48,354 nucleotides of DNA from GCA-002697625 sp002697625 (GCA_964004625.1 CAXFOB010000018.1:1-48354); one strand, 5' to 3'; positions 1 to 9,379 are shown, numbered from the stretch's first letter. A program made the numbers and translations. The notes: generated by a model not told the origin, from the sequence alone.

Positions 1-49
1 AACTTTTGCAAAACTAACATTTTTACATAAATGCTAGTCTTAATCTTTG

Positions 50-136
50 CGGAGAGGAAGGGATTCGAACCCCCGGTACCCGTAAAGGTACAACTCCTTA
101 GCAGGGAGCCCCAATCGACCACTCTGGCACCTCTCC
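50..136 (-). tRNA. tRNA-Ser (anticodon GCU)
   Basis: Read on the minus strand, this folds as a class II tRNA. The acceptor stem GGAGAGG pairs with CCTCTCC, followed by discriminator G (position 50). The anticodon loop is CTGCTAA with anticodon GCT at 100-102, there is a long variable arm, and the T loop contains GGTTCGAATCC. The long variable arm, G discriminator and GCU anticodon fit serine (AGC/AGU codons). CCA is not encoded; the next bases read CAA. It stands alone, divergent from the transporter operon. Confidence 0.95.
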
Positions 137-264
137 AATTAATACTTCTATAGTAAAGGAACTATTTTTTCGGATTGCAAATGTATTACAATCTAAATTA
201 CTCACAAATATATTTTAGTTTTATTTTTTTTTAATATTTATAACTTTAGTTAGAGTTCAAATAT

Positions 265-272
265 TATATTTG
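265..272 (+). promoter_or_regulatory. Bacteroidota -7 box (TATATTTG) of the ABC transporter operon
   Basis: TATATTTG matches the Bacteroidota housekeeping -7 consensus TAnnTTTG and lies 18 nt before the start codon of the binding-protein gene. No convincing -33 TTTG is seen at the usual spacing. Confidence 0.6.
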
Positions 273-290
273 CGTTTAAAGAAAATTTAA

Positions 291-2051
291 ATGATTAAGA
301 AAATATTAGTTTTATTTTTAGGTTTATTTTTATTTGATTCATGCATACATGAAAGAGGGGATGATAATTATGTGATTCAACATATTTCAGCCTGGCCAGA
401 TGGTCTTCATCCATTTAATTCTAATTCATCAATTAGAAGTTTTGTTTTTCAGTATACTCAAAAGACTTTAATAAAATTAGATCATGAATCATTAGAATAT
501 ATTCCATTTTTAGTTGAAAGCATGCCTGAAATTTCTGAAGATGGTTTGCGGTATACGTATATAATTAAGGATGGAATTAAATGGGATGATGGAACACCAT
601 TTACAGCAAAAGATGTTGATTTTAGTGTTAAAACAATGCTTTGTCCTTTAACTAATAATACTCAAATTAGATCGAATTATTCAACTGTTATAAAATCAAT
701 TGAATTAAATGAAGAAAATCCTTTAAAATTTACCATGGTTGCTCACAAAAAACATGTAAGTAATAAGACTATTTTTTCTGAGTTATACATACAGCAGAAA
801 TCATTAATGGACCCTGAAGACATTTTAGGAATTATCTCTTATGAAAATATTTTTGATGAAAAATTTGATGAGAAATATGTTACTGATTCTTTATCAGAAT
901 ATTTTATAAACTATAATAGTGATGACAACTCTTTTGTACCTGAAAAATTAGTCGGTTTAGGTCCATATCAAGTAACTACAATGGAAACAGACGAATATAT
1001 TATACTTTCAAGAAAAACAAATTGGTGGGGAAACAATGATTCTTCCGTTTATAATAAAAATTATCCTGAAAAAATAATTTTTAAAATTATCAAAGAAGAT
1101 GCTGCTGTATATCTATCATTAAAAAGCAATAAAATTGATGTTTCTACTAGTATTGGAACCAAATCATTTCAGAAACTTAGAGAAAGAGAATATTTTAATG
1201 AGAATTATGAATCAGACTATGTTGATAGATATGTTTATAATTATTTGGGACTAAACTGTAAACCAGATGGTATTGAACATAAAAAATTCTTTGTTGATAA
1301 AAATGTTAGAAGAGCGATAGCATATACAGTTCCAGTTGATCAAATTATTGAAGTGATTCTTGATGGAAAAGCAATTAGACAAGCTGCTCAAATTTCACGA
1401 TTAAAAAAGACTTATAATCACACTCTGGATATCATACCGCTAGATATTGAGATGGCTACAAAATTATTAGATGAAGCTGGATGGATTGATACAGATGGTG
1501 ACAATATTAGAGATAAAGTTGTTGATGGAGAAAAGTTGCAAATGTCTTTTAATTTAAGTTATATGAGCAGTCCAATTACAAAAGAAATAGTCCTTATGAT
1601 GAAGGAGAGTATGTATAAAGCTGGAATAGACGCTAATCCTAATCCAATGGATTTCACACTTTTCTATAAAAACGCACAAGAACATAAATTTGACGCTATG
1701 CTAGGAGGTTGGGGTGGTTCCGCATCATATTCAAACCCAATGCAGTTATGGCACACATCTTCTTGGGTCTCTAAAGGGTCAAATTTTTGTGGTTTTGGAG
1801 ATGCAGAGTCTGATGATTTAATAGAAGAAGCGAACACATCATTAGATTATGCAAAACATAAAGAAGCACTATGGAAATTACAAGCAAAAATCTATGAAGA
1901 ACAACCTTATGTCTTTTTGTTTTCATCTAAAAGTAAGATTGCTATTAGTAAGAGATTTGACAACAGAAATATGTATACAGAACGTCCTGGTGTAATTCTA
2001 AATAACTTAAAAGTAAATAATGAAAATTTAGTTCCGACAACGGGAGAATAA
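291..2051 (+). CDS. ABC transporter substrate-binding lipoprotein, peptide type (SBP_bac_5)
   Basis: This is a solute-binding protein of the OppA/DppA family, predicted to capture peptides or similar solutes for the two permeases encoded next. The N-terminus is a lipoprotein signal peptide with a lipobox ending FDSC near residue 18, so the mature protein should be lipid-anchored. Family-typical segments include the KWDDGTPFTAKDV block near residues 98-110, the VRRAIAYTVP block near 343, and GGWGGSASYSNPMQLWHTSSW near 465-485. At 586 aa it is long but normal for Bacteroidota homologues. The downstream permease starts 7 nt after its stop. The substrate cannot be read from sequence. Confidence 0.9.
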   Translation: MIKKILVLFLGLFLFDSCIHERGDDNYVIQHISAWPDGLHPFNSNSSIRSFVFQYTQKTLIKLDHESLEYIPFLVESMPEISEDGLRYTYIIKDGIKWDDGTPFTAKDVDFSVKTMLCPLTNNTQIRSNYSTVIKSIELNEENPLKFTMVAHKKHVSNKTIFSELYIQQKSLMDPEDILGIISYENIFDEKFDEKYVTDSLSEYFINYNSDDNSFVPEKLVGLGPYQVTTMETDEYIILSRKTNWWGNNDSSVYNKNYPEKIIFKIIKEDAAVYLSLKSNKIDVSTSIGTKSFQKLREREYFNENYESDYVDRYVYNYLGLNCKPDGIEHKKFFVDKNVRRAIAYTVPVDQIIEVILDGKAIRQAAQISRLKKTYNHTLDIIPLDIEMATKLLDEAGWIDTDGDNIRDKVVDGEKLQMSFNLSYMSSPITKEIVLMMKESMYKAGIDANPNPMDFTLFYKNAQEHKFDAMLGGWGGSASYSNPMQLWHTSSWVSKGSNFCGFGDAESDDLIEEANTSLDYAKHKEALWKLQAKIYEEQPYVFLFSSKSKIAISKRFDNRNMYTERPGVILNNLKVNNENLVPTTGE

Positions 2052-2058
2052 TAAAATT

Positions 2059-3558
2059 ATGTTACAATATACCTTAAAAAGACTACTAGCGTTTATACCC
2101 ATGATTATTGCAATCTCACTAATTGCATTCATTATTAGTATAAATGCTCCTGGAGACCCAGTCGAATCACTAACTAAGGCAGCAGGTTCAGAAGGCGGAG
2201 CAGAAAAACAGTCGGGAACAGCAAAAAAAGATAAACAAAAACTAAGAAAGAAACTAGGACTAGACTTACCATTATTTTATTTTAGTGTTTCAGATATGGC
2301 ATCTTGCGACACTCTACATAAAGTACAAGATAGAGATCAGAGGGGAAATTTGGAAAAATTAATACATAAATATGGAAATTGGATGTCGGTAGATAATTAT
2401 TACAAGTCCTTATTAAACCTACAAAAGAAACAACAAAGTATTGATATAGAATTAATATGTAAACAAGATACAACATTGGATAAAAACAAGGTAAATGAGG
2501 AATTAAACCAAATTGGATTTAATATTGTAGGGTTATTAGAAGAAAATAGAGAAGAACTTGTACAAGACAAGTACAATAATCTTGATCGACTAATTTTATC
2601 AGAAACATATTTTCCTGAATTAATCTCCCCATATGAAATGGTTATTCAGAGAAAAAATAAATTATCAGTAGAAAAGACGAAATGGAAAACATATATTCCT
2701 TCTGTAAATTGGTACGGAATAAATTCTCAATATCACTGGTGGGTATTTGGAGACTTATTTCATAATGAAAAAACAGAGAGAAAAGGAATTATTAGAGGTG
2801 ATTTTGGTGTTTCTTATAAAGATTCTCAACCCATTAAGGACAAAATATGGGACAAAGTAGGTATTTCATTTACTCTCTCCCTTTTATCTATTTTAATTGC
2901 ATATTTAATTAGTCTACCTATTGGTATTTACTCTGCTTATAAAAAAGATTCTAAAGCTGATAAAGGAATTTCATTAGTTCTATTTATGTTGTATTCCTTA
3001 CCATCCTTTTTTGTTGGAACAGTTTTATTATTATTTTTTGCAAACCCTGACACACTTTTGTGGTTTCCAGAATCAGGTATTAAAGATCCAATTACTTTTG
3101 ATTCAAATTGGAGTGTTTTTAACTGGCAAAGAATAAAACATCAGCTGCCATATTTAGTTTTACCATTAGTTACATACACATATGGTTCGTTTGCATTCTT
3201 GAGTAGAATTATGAGGGTGGGAATGATTGAAATTGTCTCACAAGATTACATTAGAACTGCAAGAGCTAAAGGGCTTTCAGAAAGAAAAGTAATTTTAAAA
3301 CATGCCCTTAGAAATTCCTTATTACCTATTATCACTGTTTTTGCAGCAATCTTCCCAATGTGTGTTGGAGGATCTATTATTATAGAAATGATATTCTCTA
3401 TTCCGGGGATGGGGTTAGAGATGTTAAATGCAATTTACAATTATGATTATCCAATGATTATCTCTTTCTTCACACTAATTGGATTCCTAACCATGATTGG
3501 CTATTTAGTCGCTGATTTACTGTATGCTGTAGTGGACCCAAGAATTTCTTACAAATAA
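2059..3558 (+). CDS. ABC transporter permease (DppB/OppB family) with large extracytoplasmic insert
   Basis: This is a membrane subunit of the peptide-type importer. TM1 lies at about residues 8-28 and is followed by the family hallmark APGDPVE. A long hydrophilic stretch (about residues 40-265) then precedes the remaining TM helices. The EAA cytoplasmic-loop region is clear (DYIRTARAKGLSERKVILKH, about residues 395-414), where an ABC ATPase would dock. At 499 aa it is much longer than the roughly 310-340 aa of typical DppB. It is tightly coupled to the flanking transporter genes (4 nt to the next). No ATPase gene is in the cluster, so the partner must be encoded elsewhere. Confidence 0.9.
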   Translation: MLQYTLKRLLAFIPMIIAISLIAFIISINAPGDPVESLTKAAGSEGGAEKQSGTAKKDKQKLRKKLGLDLPLFYFSVSDMASCDTLHKVQDRDQRGNLEKLIHKYGNWMSVDNYYKSLLNLQKKQQSIDIELICKQDTTLDKNKVNEELNQIGFNIVGLLEENREELVQDKYNNLDRLILSETYFPELISPYEMVIQRKNKLSVEKTKWKTYIPSVNWYGINSQYHWWVFGDLFHNEKTERKGIIRGDFGVSYKDSQPIKDKIWDKVGISFTLSLLSILIAYLISLPIGIYSAYKKDSKADKGISLVLFMLYSLPSFFVGTVLLLFFANPDTLLWFPESGIKDPITFDSNWSVFNWQRIKHQLPYLVLPLVTYTYGSFAFLSRIMRVGMIEIVSQDYIRTARAKGLSERKVILKHALRNSLLPIITVFAAIFPMCVGGSIIIEMIFSIPGMGLEMLNAIYNYDYPMIISFFTLIGFLTMIGYLVADLLYAVVDPRISYK

Positions 3559-3562
3559 TACT

Positions 3563-5191
3563 ATGATAATAAATAAAGAAAATAAAACTGATATTATTAA
3601 AGCAACAATTTTAACTTTAATATATTCACTATTTTTTAGCACTATCTATATTGAAGAGAAATCTGTAATTTATATATTAATTTATAGTATATTATCTGTA
3701 AGTCTTTCTGTACTTATCGCATCAAATATTAAGAGTAAAAAAGAAGTTTATTTTAAATCTTCACTAATAAAGAATATAATTCTTGGATTTATATTAGGTT
3801 GGATTATGTGGCCAGGATTTGGGGAGTTAGTTGGTCCTATCATTGGTTTCTTTCTAGCATCAAAGAAAAAATCAGAAAAAAATAATTTCTCTTTTCAGAA
3901 ATACGCATGGAATCAATTCAGAAAAAATAAAATTGCATTATGTAGTTTATATATATTAGGAGTTCTGATTCTGATTGCAAGATTTGCCCCATTAATTGCA
4001 AATAACCAGCCATTATATGCTGTATACAAAGGAGTAACAATGTATCCGGCTTTTGAAGATAAAAATACAACGGTTGAAATCAAGGACCCTAAAACAGGAG
4101 AAATAGAAAAATTACAATTTGATATTACAGATTGGAGAAAATTAGATTTAGAAAGGGTTATTTTTACGCCTATTCCATACTCTCCTGACTTTCTTGATAA
4201 AGAAAATAATGATTATGCATCTCCTAGAGGTAAACAAGAGTTCACAAATCATAAAGGAGAGTTAATAGATTCTCCAACTAAGTTTCGTCATCATTTAGGA
4301 ACTGATGGTAAAGGAGCTGATTTACTTTCTGGATTAATTCATGGTACTCAAATTGCTTTAAAAGTTGGATTGATTTCAATGGGTATAGCCTCCTTTATAG
4401 GAATTATACTTGGAGCTTTTGCTGGTTTTTTTGGAGATAGAGATCTGAAAATGAGGAGAATTAAATATTATATGACTCTACTAGGATTGTTTTTTGGGTT
4501 CTTTTATGGAGTTGGTCAGAGAAAGTATATTATTTCAGAGGGGTTTTCACAAAGTAATTCAGAAGGAATGATACAACTTTCAATTTCTATAACTCTTATC
4601 CTAAGTATAACCTTTATTTTTAGATTACTCAGTAAATTAATTACAAATAAATGGCTGTCTACTGAAGTTTACGTACCAATAGATTCAATGGTTTCTAGAG
4701 GTATTGAAATACTGAATTCTATACCAAGATTAATATTAATTATTACAGTAACTGCAATAATGGACAGAAGTCTTACCATTATAATGGTAATTATTGGAAT
4801 CACAGGTTGGACAGGAATTGCAAGATTTACAAGGGCTGAATTCTTAAGAATAAAATCATTAGAATTTGTGCAAGCGTCAAAATCCTTAGGATTCTCAGCT
4901 GCAAGAACGATTTTTAAACATGCTCTTCCAAATGCACTAGCGCCAGTGTTTGTAAGCATAGCTTTCGGTATTGCTTCTGCAATATTAATAGAAAGTGGAT
5001 TGTCCTTCCTAGGAATTGGTGTTCCTGATGATGTTGTAACATGGGGTTCGTTACTAAATCTAGGTAGAGGTAATATAGAAGCGTGGTGGCTTATTATATT
5101 CCCTGGAATTGCAATCTTCATTACTATTACCATCTATAATATGATTGCAGAAGCTTCTAGAGATGCTTTAGACCCAAGACTCAAAAGTTAA
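3563..5191 (+). CDS. ABC transporter permease (DppC/OppC family)
   Basis: This is the second permease of the transporter. The N-terminus has extra hydrophobic segments (about residues 12-105), then the OppC_N-like block FQKYAWNQFRKNKIALCSL (about 112-130). A periplasmic stretch of roughly 100 residues contains RHHLGTDGKGADLLSGLIHG (about 242-261), the conserved DppC entry motif. The EAA loop is near the C-terminus (EFVQASKSLGFSAARTIFKH, about 433-452), followed by SGLSFLGIG. At 542 aa it is longer than the roughly 300 aa of classic DppC because of the N-terminal helices and an insert near residues 295-375. It ends the operon; a new promoter follows. Confidence 0.9.
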   Translation: MIINKENKTDIIKATILTLIYSLFFSTIYIEEKSVIYILIYSILSVSLSVLIASNIKSKKEVYFKSSLIKNIILGFILGWIMWPGFGELVGPIIGFFLASKKKSEKNNFSFQKYAWNQFRKNKIALCSLYILGVLILIARFAPLIANNQPLYAVYKGVTMYPAFEDKNTTVEIKDPKTGEIEKLQFDITDWRKLDLERVIFTPIPYSPDFLDKENNDYASPRGKQEFTNHKGELIDSPTKFRHHLGTDGKGADLLSGLIHGTQIALKVGLISMGIASFIGIILGAFAGFFGDRDLKMRRIKYYMTLLGLFFGFFYGVGQRKYIISEGFSQSNSEGMIQLSISITLILSITFIFRLLSKLITNKWLSTEVYVPIDSMVSRGIEILNSIPRLILIITVTAIMDRSLTIIMVIIGITGWTGIARFTRAEFLRIKSLEFVQASKSLGFSAARTIFKHALPNALAPVFVSIAFGIASAILIESGLSFLGIGVPDDVVTWGSLLNLGRGNIEAWWLIIFPGIAIFITITIYNMIAEASRDALDPRLKS

Positions 5192-5200
5192 AATATTTCA

Positions 5201-5208
5201 TATATTTG
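5201..5208 (+). promoter_or_regulatory. -7 box (TATATTTG) before the CxxCH T9SS protein
   Basis: A perfect TAnnTTTG sits 16 nt upstream of the start codon at 5225 and just after the permease stop, so this gene probably has its own transcript. Confidence 0.6.
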
Positions 5209-5224
5209 TCAAAAAACAAATACT

Positions 5225-6022
5225 ATGAAAAAGATTTTACTATTAACAGGACTTAGTTTTGGGATATTTATTTTATCGTACCCTAAACTGACAACAGCTA
5301 ATTTTAATGGATCTCCTGGTGGAAAGACCAACTCACCATTAGATGGGAGTAATTGTACCATGTGTCATTCTGGAACCGTAAATTCTGGTCAAGGCTCTTT
5401 TAACATTTCTTCTGATATACCTTCAACCGGATATGTCCCTGGAGAAACATATACTATTTCCATAGTAGGAGCACACCCTTCTTATACAAAATATGGTTTT
5501 GAACTTACTGCTGAAAGTTCAGTAGGTAAAGTTGGAGGATTTACAATTACAAACTCTTCACAAACAAAATTAACAAATAATAACAACTCAGTAACTCATA
5601 AGAATACTGGTACGCTAGGTTCTGCAACCAAAACATGGACTGTAAATTGGACAGCTCCTAATGTAGGACAAATGACTGTAGATTTCTACGTAGCTGGGAT
5701 GGCAGCAAATGGAAATACTACTAATTCAGGGGATGAAGTATATACAACTACGTATTCTGTAGATGAAGAGGTGTCAGTTTCTCTAGATGAATTAGAAAAC
5801 AATATAAATATTTATATAAATTATAAGGATATTATTATTGAAGGAGATCAATTTCTAGAATCGATTGAAGTATATGACATAATCGGAAAAACAATTTTTA
5901 CCTCTAAAAATACTTCACTTCCAACTAAAATTAATAGTTCAGAATTTAAGTCAGGAATATATATTGTAAATTGTACAGAACCAAATGGTAGGACTAAAAA
6001 TCGAAAAATTAGAGTAAAATAA
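5225..6022 (+). CDS. secreted choice-of-anchor-V/Reeler-like protein with CxxCH motif and T9SS type A sorting domain
   Basis: A Sec signal peptide (about residues 1-25) is followed by a segment with CTMCHSG near residues 45-51, matching the cytochrome c CxxCH pattern. A beta-rich region (about 60-175) with YVPGETYTISIVGAHPSY resembles the Reeler-like module often annotated as choice-of-anchor V. The last 75 residues look like a type IX secretion sorting domain (IEVYDIIGKTIF, then SGIYIVNC, then a basic RKIRVK end). It should therefore cross the outer membrane by T9SS. Function is unknown; heme attachment at the CxxCH is possible but unproven. A terminator follows. Confidence 0.8.
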   Translation: MKKILLLTGLSFGIFILSYPKLTTANFNGSPGGKTNSPLDGSNCTMCHSGTVNSGQGSFNISSDIPSTGYVPGETYTISIVGAHPSYTKYGFELTAESSVGKVGGFTITNSSQTKLTNNNNSVTHKNTGTLGSATKTWTVNWTAPNVGQMTVDFYVAGMAANGNTTNSGDEVYTTTYSVDEEVSVSLDELENNINIYINYKDIIIEGDQFLESIEVYDIIGKTIFTSKNTSLPTKINSSEFKSGIYIVNCTEPNGRTKNRKIRVK

Positions 6023-6046
6023 TTTATATATTATAACTGTAGGAAA

Positions 6047-6080
6047 AGGGTGTTTATATTAATAAAACACTCTTTTTTTA
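6047..6080 (+). terminator. rho-independent terminator after the CxxCH T9SS protein
   Basis: Stem AGGGTGTTT (6047-6055) pairs with AAACACTCT (6065-6073) across a 9 nt loop, with one G-T pair, and is followed by a T run. Beyond it, 6081-6277 is a very AT-rich gap in which I see no gene. Confidence 0.8.
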
Positions 6081-6277
6081 TTTGTCTATTTTACTAAATA
6101 TTAGAATACAATACGTATTTCATTGTAATCCTAAAGAGAATTTATTATTAATAAAGTATAAATATAGTTAAAACCTATTAACTTACTGAGTTTTTGGATT
6201 TTATGTATTTTTTTTGTCATTTTGTCAGTGTGTTATTTTAGTGTATTTATTATGATTTTTAGTTTAATTATGTTTTG

Positions 6278-6285
6278 TATTTTTG
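6278..6285 (+). promoter_or_regulatory. -7 box (TATTTTTG) abutting trmD start
   Basis: TATTTTTG matches TAnnTTTG and ends only 4 nt before the trmD ATG at 6290, implying a leaderless or nearly leaderless mRNA. It also argues against the in-frame TTG at 6275 as the start, because that codon lies upstream of the box. Confidence 0.6.
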
Positions 6286-6289
6286 CAGT

Positions 6290-6964
6290 ATGAGAATTGA
6301 TATAATCACAATCTTTCCCGACTATTTTGACGGACCTTTTTCTCACTCAATTATTAAAAGAGCCCAAGAAAATAAATTAGTAGAAATATTTATTCAAGAC
6401 CTCCGTCCCCACTCTACGAACAAACAAAAAAGTGTAGATGACTATCAATTTGGTGGAGGATCAGGCATGGTGATGAATATTCAACCTATAGATAATTGCA
6501 TCTCAAAATTAAAATCAGAAAGAAATTATGATGAAATTATCTATTTAACTCCCGACTCCCCCACCCTAACACAAAATACGTGTAACTCACTGTCATCTTC
6601 TAAAAACTTAATCTTACTTTGCGGACACTACAAAGGAATTGACCAAAGAGTTAGAGATCATTTAATAACAAAAGAAATTTCAATTGGAGACTATGTACTG
6701 ACTGGAGGAGAATTAGCCGCAGCTGTATTAACAGATACAATTGTACGATTAATACCTGGCGTATTATCTGACGAAACCTCAGCTTTATCAGACTCTTTTC
6801 AAGACAACCTACTTTCGCACCCAATATATACCAGACCTTCAGAATATAAAGGATGGAAAGTCCCTGAAGTATTGTTGTCTGGAAACTCCAAATTAATTGA
6901 CAAATGGAGAGAAGAAAAATCCATAGAACTAACTAAGAATATCCGCCCTGATCTCCTAAAGTAA
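6290..6964 (+). CDS. trmD: tRNA (guanine37-N1)-methyltransferase
   Basis: TrmD methylates G37 next to the anticodon of tRNAs that read CNN and related codons, using S-adenosylmethionine, and so prevents +1 frameshifting. The protein opens with MRIDIITIFPDYF, the usual TrmD N-terminus, which fixes the start at the ATG at 6290. The SPOUT trefoil-knot motifs are present: FGGGSGMVM (about residues 51-59), LLCGHYKGIDQR (about 108-119) and SIGDYVLTGGELA (about 130-142). The length, 224 aa, is normal. rplS follows after about 90 nt, a conserved pairing, but rpsP and rimM are absent and each gene appears to have its own promoter. Confidence 0.96.
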   Translation: MRIDIITIFPDYFDGPFSHSIIKRAQENKLVEIFIQDLRPHSTNKQKSVDDYQFGGGSGMVMNIQPIDNCISKLKSERNYDEIIYLTPDSPTLTQNTCNSLSSSKNLILLCGHYKGIDQRVRDHLITKEISIGDYVLTGGELAAAVLTDTIVRLIPGVLSDETSALSDSFQDNLLSHPIYTRPSEYKGWKVPEVLLSGNSKLIDKWREEKSIELTKNIRPDLLK

Positions 6965-7015
6965 AGTTTTTATTTTTCTATTTTAATTTTAGTTAGAATT
7001 ATTAAAAATAATTAG

Positions 7016-7023
7016 TAATATTG
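7016..7023 (+). promoter_or_regulatory. probable -7 box (TAATATTG) of rplS
   Basis: TAATATTG differs from TAnnTTTG at one base and lies 34 nt before the rplS ATG, in the trmD-rplS gap. Confidence 0.4.
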
Positions 7024-7057
7024 CAAACCATTTTGAAAAACAAAAATTAAGAAGCAA

Positions 7058-7402
7058 ATGAACTTAACACAACAAATTTCTCAAGAAATAAACAGAGTAA
7101 AGGAAGTCCCAAATTTCGCAGCTGGAGATACTTTAACTGTATATTATAAAATTAGAGAAGGTAATAAGGAAAGAATTCAGTTTTTTAAAGGAGTAGTGAT
7201 ACAAAGAAAAGGGACTGGATCTACCGAAACTTTCACTATCAGAAAAATGTCTTCTGGTATAGGAGTAGAAAGAATTTTCCCAGTCCACTCTCCATTAATT
7301 GATAAAATCGAACTAAATAAGAAAGGTAAAGTTAGAAGAGCTAGAATCTTCTATTTAAGAAAATTAACTGGTAAATCTGCAAGAATTAAAGAGAAAAAAT
7401 AA
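7058..7402 (+). CDS. rplS: 50S ribosomal protein L19
   Basis: L19 sits at the interface of the 30S and 50S subunits. The family signature is clear: FAAGDTLTVYYKIREGNKER (about residues 19-38), FKGVVIQRKG (about 43-52), TFTIRKMSSGIGVERIFPVH (about 58-77) and a basic C-terminus with KVRRARIFYLR (about 91-101). At 114 aa it is the usual size. It follows trmD and ends just before a bidirectional terminator that separates it from the convergent OmpA-family gene. Confidence 0.97.
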   Translation: MNLTQQISQEINRVKEVPNFAAGDTLTVYYKIREGNKERIQFFKGVVIQRKGTGSTETFTIRKMSSGIGVERIFPVHSPLIDKIELNKKGKVRRARIFYLRKLTGKSARIKEKK

Positions 7403-7426
7403 TCTCTTTTATTATACCACACATGC

Positions 7427-7458
7427 AAAAATCCCATCCGAAAGTTTGGGATTTTTTT
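7427..7458. terminator. bidirectional terminator between rplS and the OmpA-family gene
   Basis: AAAAATCCCA (7427-7436) pairs perfectly with TGGGATTTTT (7447-7456) across a 10 nt loop. The T run on the plus strand and the matching A run at the left edge would serve both convergent genes. Confidence 0.85.
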
Positions 7459-9379
7459 AATTTACAATTGTACATTCTGTCCTTCTGTTTTTCGCTCTTC
7501 CTTTTCTAGTGGAATTATCATAAATTGGTCTATCTTCCCCAAAACCTTTGTAACTCAATCTACTTTCATCAACACCACTTTCTACTAAAAAATTATATAC
7601 CGACCTAGCTCTATTTGTTGATAAAATTAAGTTGTCTTCTTTATTTCCAACATCATCCGTATGTCCTGATATAAGCAACTTTAAATGACTGTTTTCCTTC
7701 AGATAATTTGAAAATTCTGTAAGTATAGATTTGGTAACTTTATTTATATTAAATGAGTCTGTTGCGAAATATATATTATTCAATTCAAAAGTTTTACCAC
7801 TTTCTAGCTTATTTATCTCCACGTCCATTTTTGCAGGACCAGAAAAACTTTCATCTGTTGAGGAGATATAATGAGAGTTAAAAGCATATCCATCTTTATT
7901 AAATGTAATTAGAACATCATCCGAATCTTCCAGAGTTAAGGCACTGACATACTTACCTCCATTTACAGAAATTTTAGTTGTTTCATTTGTAGTAATGTTC
8001 TTCAACTCCAAAGAAACACTATCTACCAAAATCCCTTTACTATCTTTTATATCTCCTCTAATAAATAATACTCGTTCTGGTTTCACCTTGTCATATAAAT
8101 CAAATGAATACAAATCCCAACCACCAACACCATCTAGTTTATTAGAACAAAAATAAGCTGTTTGACCATCTGTGGTTACAAACATTCCTAATTCATCATC
8201 TTCTGTATTGATAGGATATCCTAAATTATGTGGTTTCTTCCATTTATTATCATCTCCCAATTTTGAAATAAAGATGTCATACCCACCTAAAGAAGGAAAT
8301 TGCTGAGAAGCAAAATACATTGTTTCCCCATCAACATGAAAAAAGGGAGATTTTTCATTTAAAGTAGAATTTATAGTTTCTCCCATATTCTGAGGTACTC
8401 CCCAGTAACCAAATTCATCTTTTTTAACAATATATAAATCTATACCTCCAAAACCTCCTCTCCTATCAGATGCAAATACCAAAGTAGTACCATCTGAAGA
8501 AATGGAAGGTTGAGATTCCCAACTTTTAGGATTGTTTATAGATTTCATTGGCTTTAAATCAGACCATTCTCCATCTTTATCCTTTTCCACATAATATATA
8601 TCACAATTGTTATAGGATGTATAAAACTGACTGCAAATTGTAAAATACAGTATCTTATTATCTATAGTAATTGTAGCTCCTCCTTCATTATTGTTTTGGT
8701 TAAAAGGATAAGCCATTTCCTCTCCTTCATTAAAAGCTTCCATACTTCCTTCACTAAAAACAAAATCCTCTGATTTCTTGTCTATAACTCCATATTCATC
8801 TCTTAAACCTCTTCTGGTATATAAAGCCAACTCCTGATCAGGAGAAATCAGAGGAAGATACTCATCTGCTTCTGTAGAAACACCCTTCACTATCTCTGGA
8901 TTATAAGGTACTGTATCTCTCATTATCTGAGCTAAAATTCTTGAATTTTCCAAGGTAATAGCGGCATCTTCCTTAAATCTATTTTTCAATCCAATTTCAG
9001 AAGCCTTCTCTATATAATCCACACATAGTTGGTAATCTCTTAACTGAAAATAAATCATACCCATTATATAGTTTGATGTCGAAAATTTTTCAGGACACAA
9101 ATTCAAACATTTTTTAGCATATTCTCTAGATTTTAACACATCTTCCTTCAACCAATAAATTAAAGCGTACATATCATAAATCTGAGGCGAAACCCCTTCT
9201 TTTTCTTCAATACCTTTTAGTACATTCTTTACATCTGAAAAAGAATAATGAGGTAGATTCTGATTTAATTTCTTCATTAATTTAACAGAACGTTTTTTCT
9301 GAACAAAACAATCGTTATTATCTTGTGCAGAAAGTCCGAAAACAAATAAGAAAGATAATATAAAAAGTGTTTTCTTCAT
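7457..9379 (-). CDS. OmpA-family outer-membrane protein with TPR and PD40 beta-propeller (PorE-like)
   Basis: Predicted periplasmic protein bound to peptidoglycan. Order: signal peptide ending LSAQ (about 1-19); TPR-like helices (about 25-155); PD40/WD40-like propeller with repeated ISSDGTTLVFASDRRGGFGG-type blades (about 215-425); a carboxypeptidase-regulatory-like fold (about 440-520); and a C-terminal OmpA domain (about 530-640) with SGHTDDVGN and the RARSVYNFLVESGV helix. This TPR/propeller/CRD/OmpA order is that of PorE, a T9SS protein of Porphyromonas, but Bacteroidota carry several paralogues, so I give no symbol. Its ATG overlaps the symporter stop by 1 nt (TAATG), suggesting coupled translation. 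Confidence 0.85.
   Translation of the reverse strand: MKKTLFILSFLFVFGLSAQDNNDCFVQKKRSVKLMKKLNQNLPHYSFSDVKNVLKGIEEKEGVSPQIYDMYALIYWLKEDVLKSREYAKKCLNLCPEKFSTSNYIMGMIYFQLRDYQLCVDYIEKASEIGLKNRFKEDAAITLENSRILAQIMRDTVPYNPEIVKGVSTEADEYLPLISPDQELALYTRRGLRDEYGVIDKKSEDFVFSEGSMEAFNEGEEMAYPFNQNNNEGGATITIDNKILYFTICSQFYTSYNNCDIYYVEKDKDGEWSDLKPMKSINNPKSWESQPSISSDGTTLVFASDRRGGFGGIDLYIVKKDEFGYWGVPQNMGETINSTLNEKSPFFHVDGETMYFASQQFPSLGGYDIFISKLGDDNKWKKPHNLGYPINTEDDELGMFVTTDGQTAYFCSNKLDGVGGWDLYSFDLYDKVKPERVLFIRGDIKDSKGILVDSVSLELKNITTNETTKISVNGGKYVSALTLEDSDDVLITFNKDGYAFNSHYISSTDESFSGPAKMDVEINKLESGKTFELNNIYFATDSFNINKVTKSILTEFSNYLKENSHLKLLISGHTDDVGNKEDNLILSTNRARSVYNFLVESGVDESRLSYKGFGEDRPIYDNSTRKGRAKNRRTECTIVN

Noticed and set aside
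4669..5133. 154-codon minus-strand ORF inside the second permease gene
   Set aside because: It is antisense to the conserved EAA region of the permease and has no family features of its own.
6275..6289. TTG start giving trmD five extra residues
   Set aside because: It lies inside and upstream of the -7 box at 6278-6285, and TrmD proteins begin at MRIDIIT.
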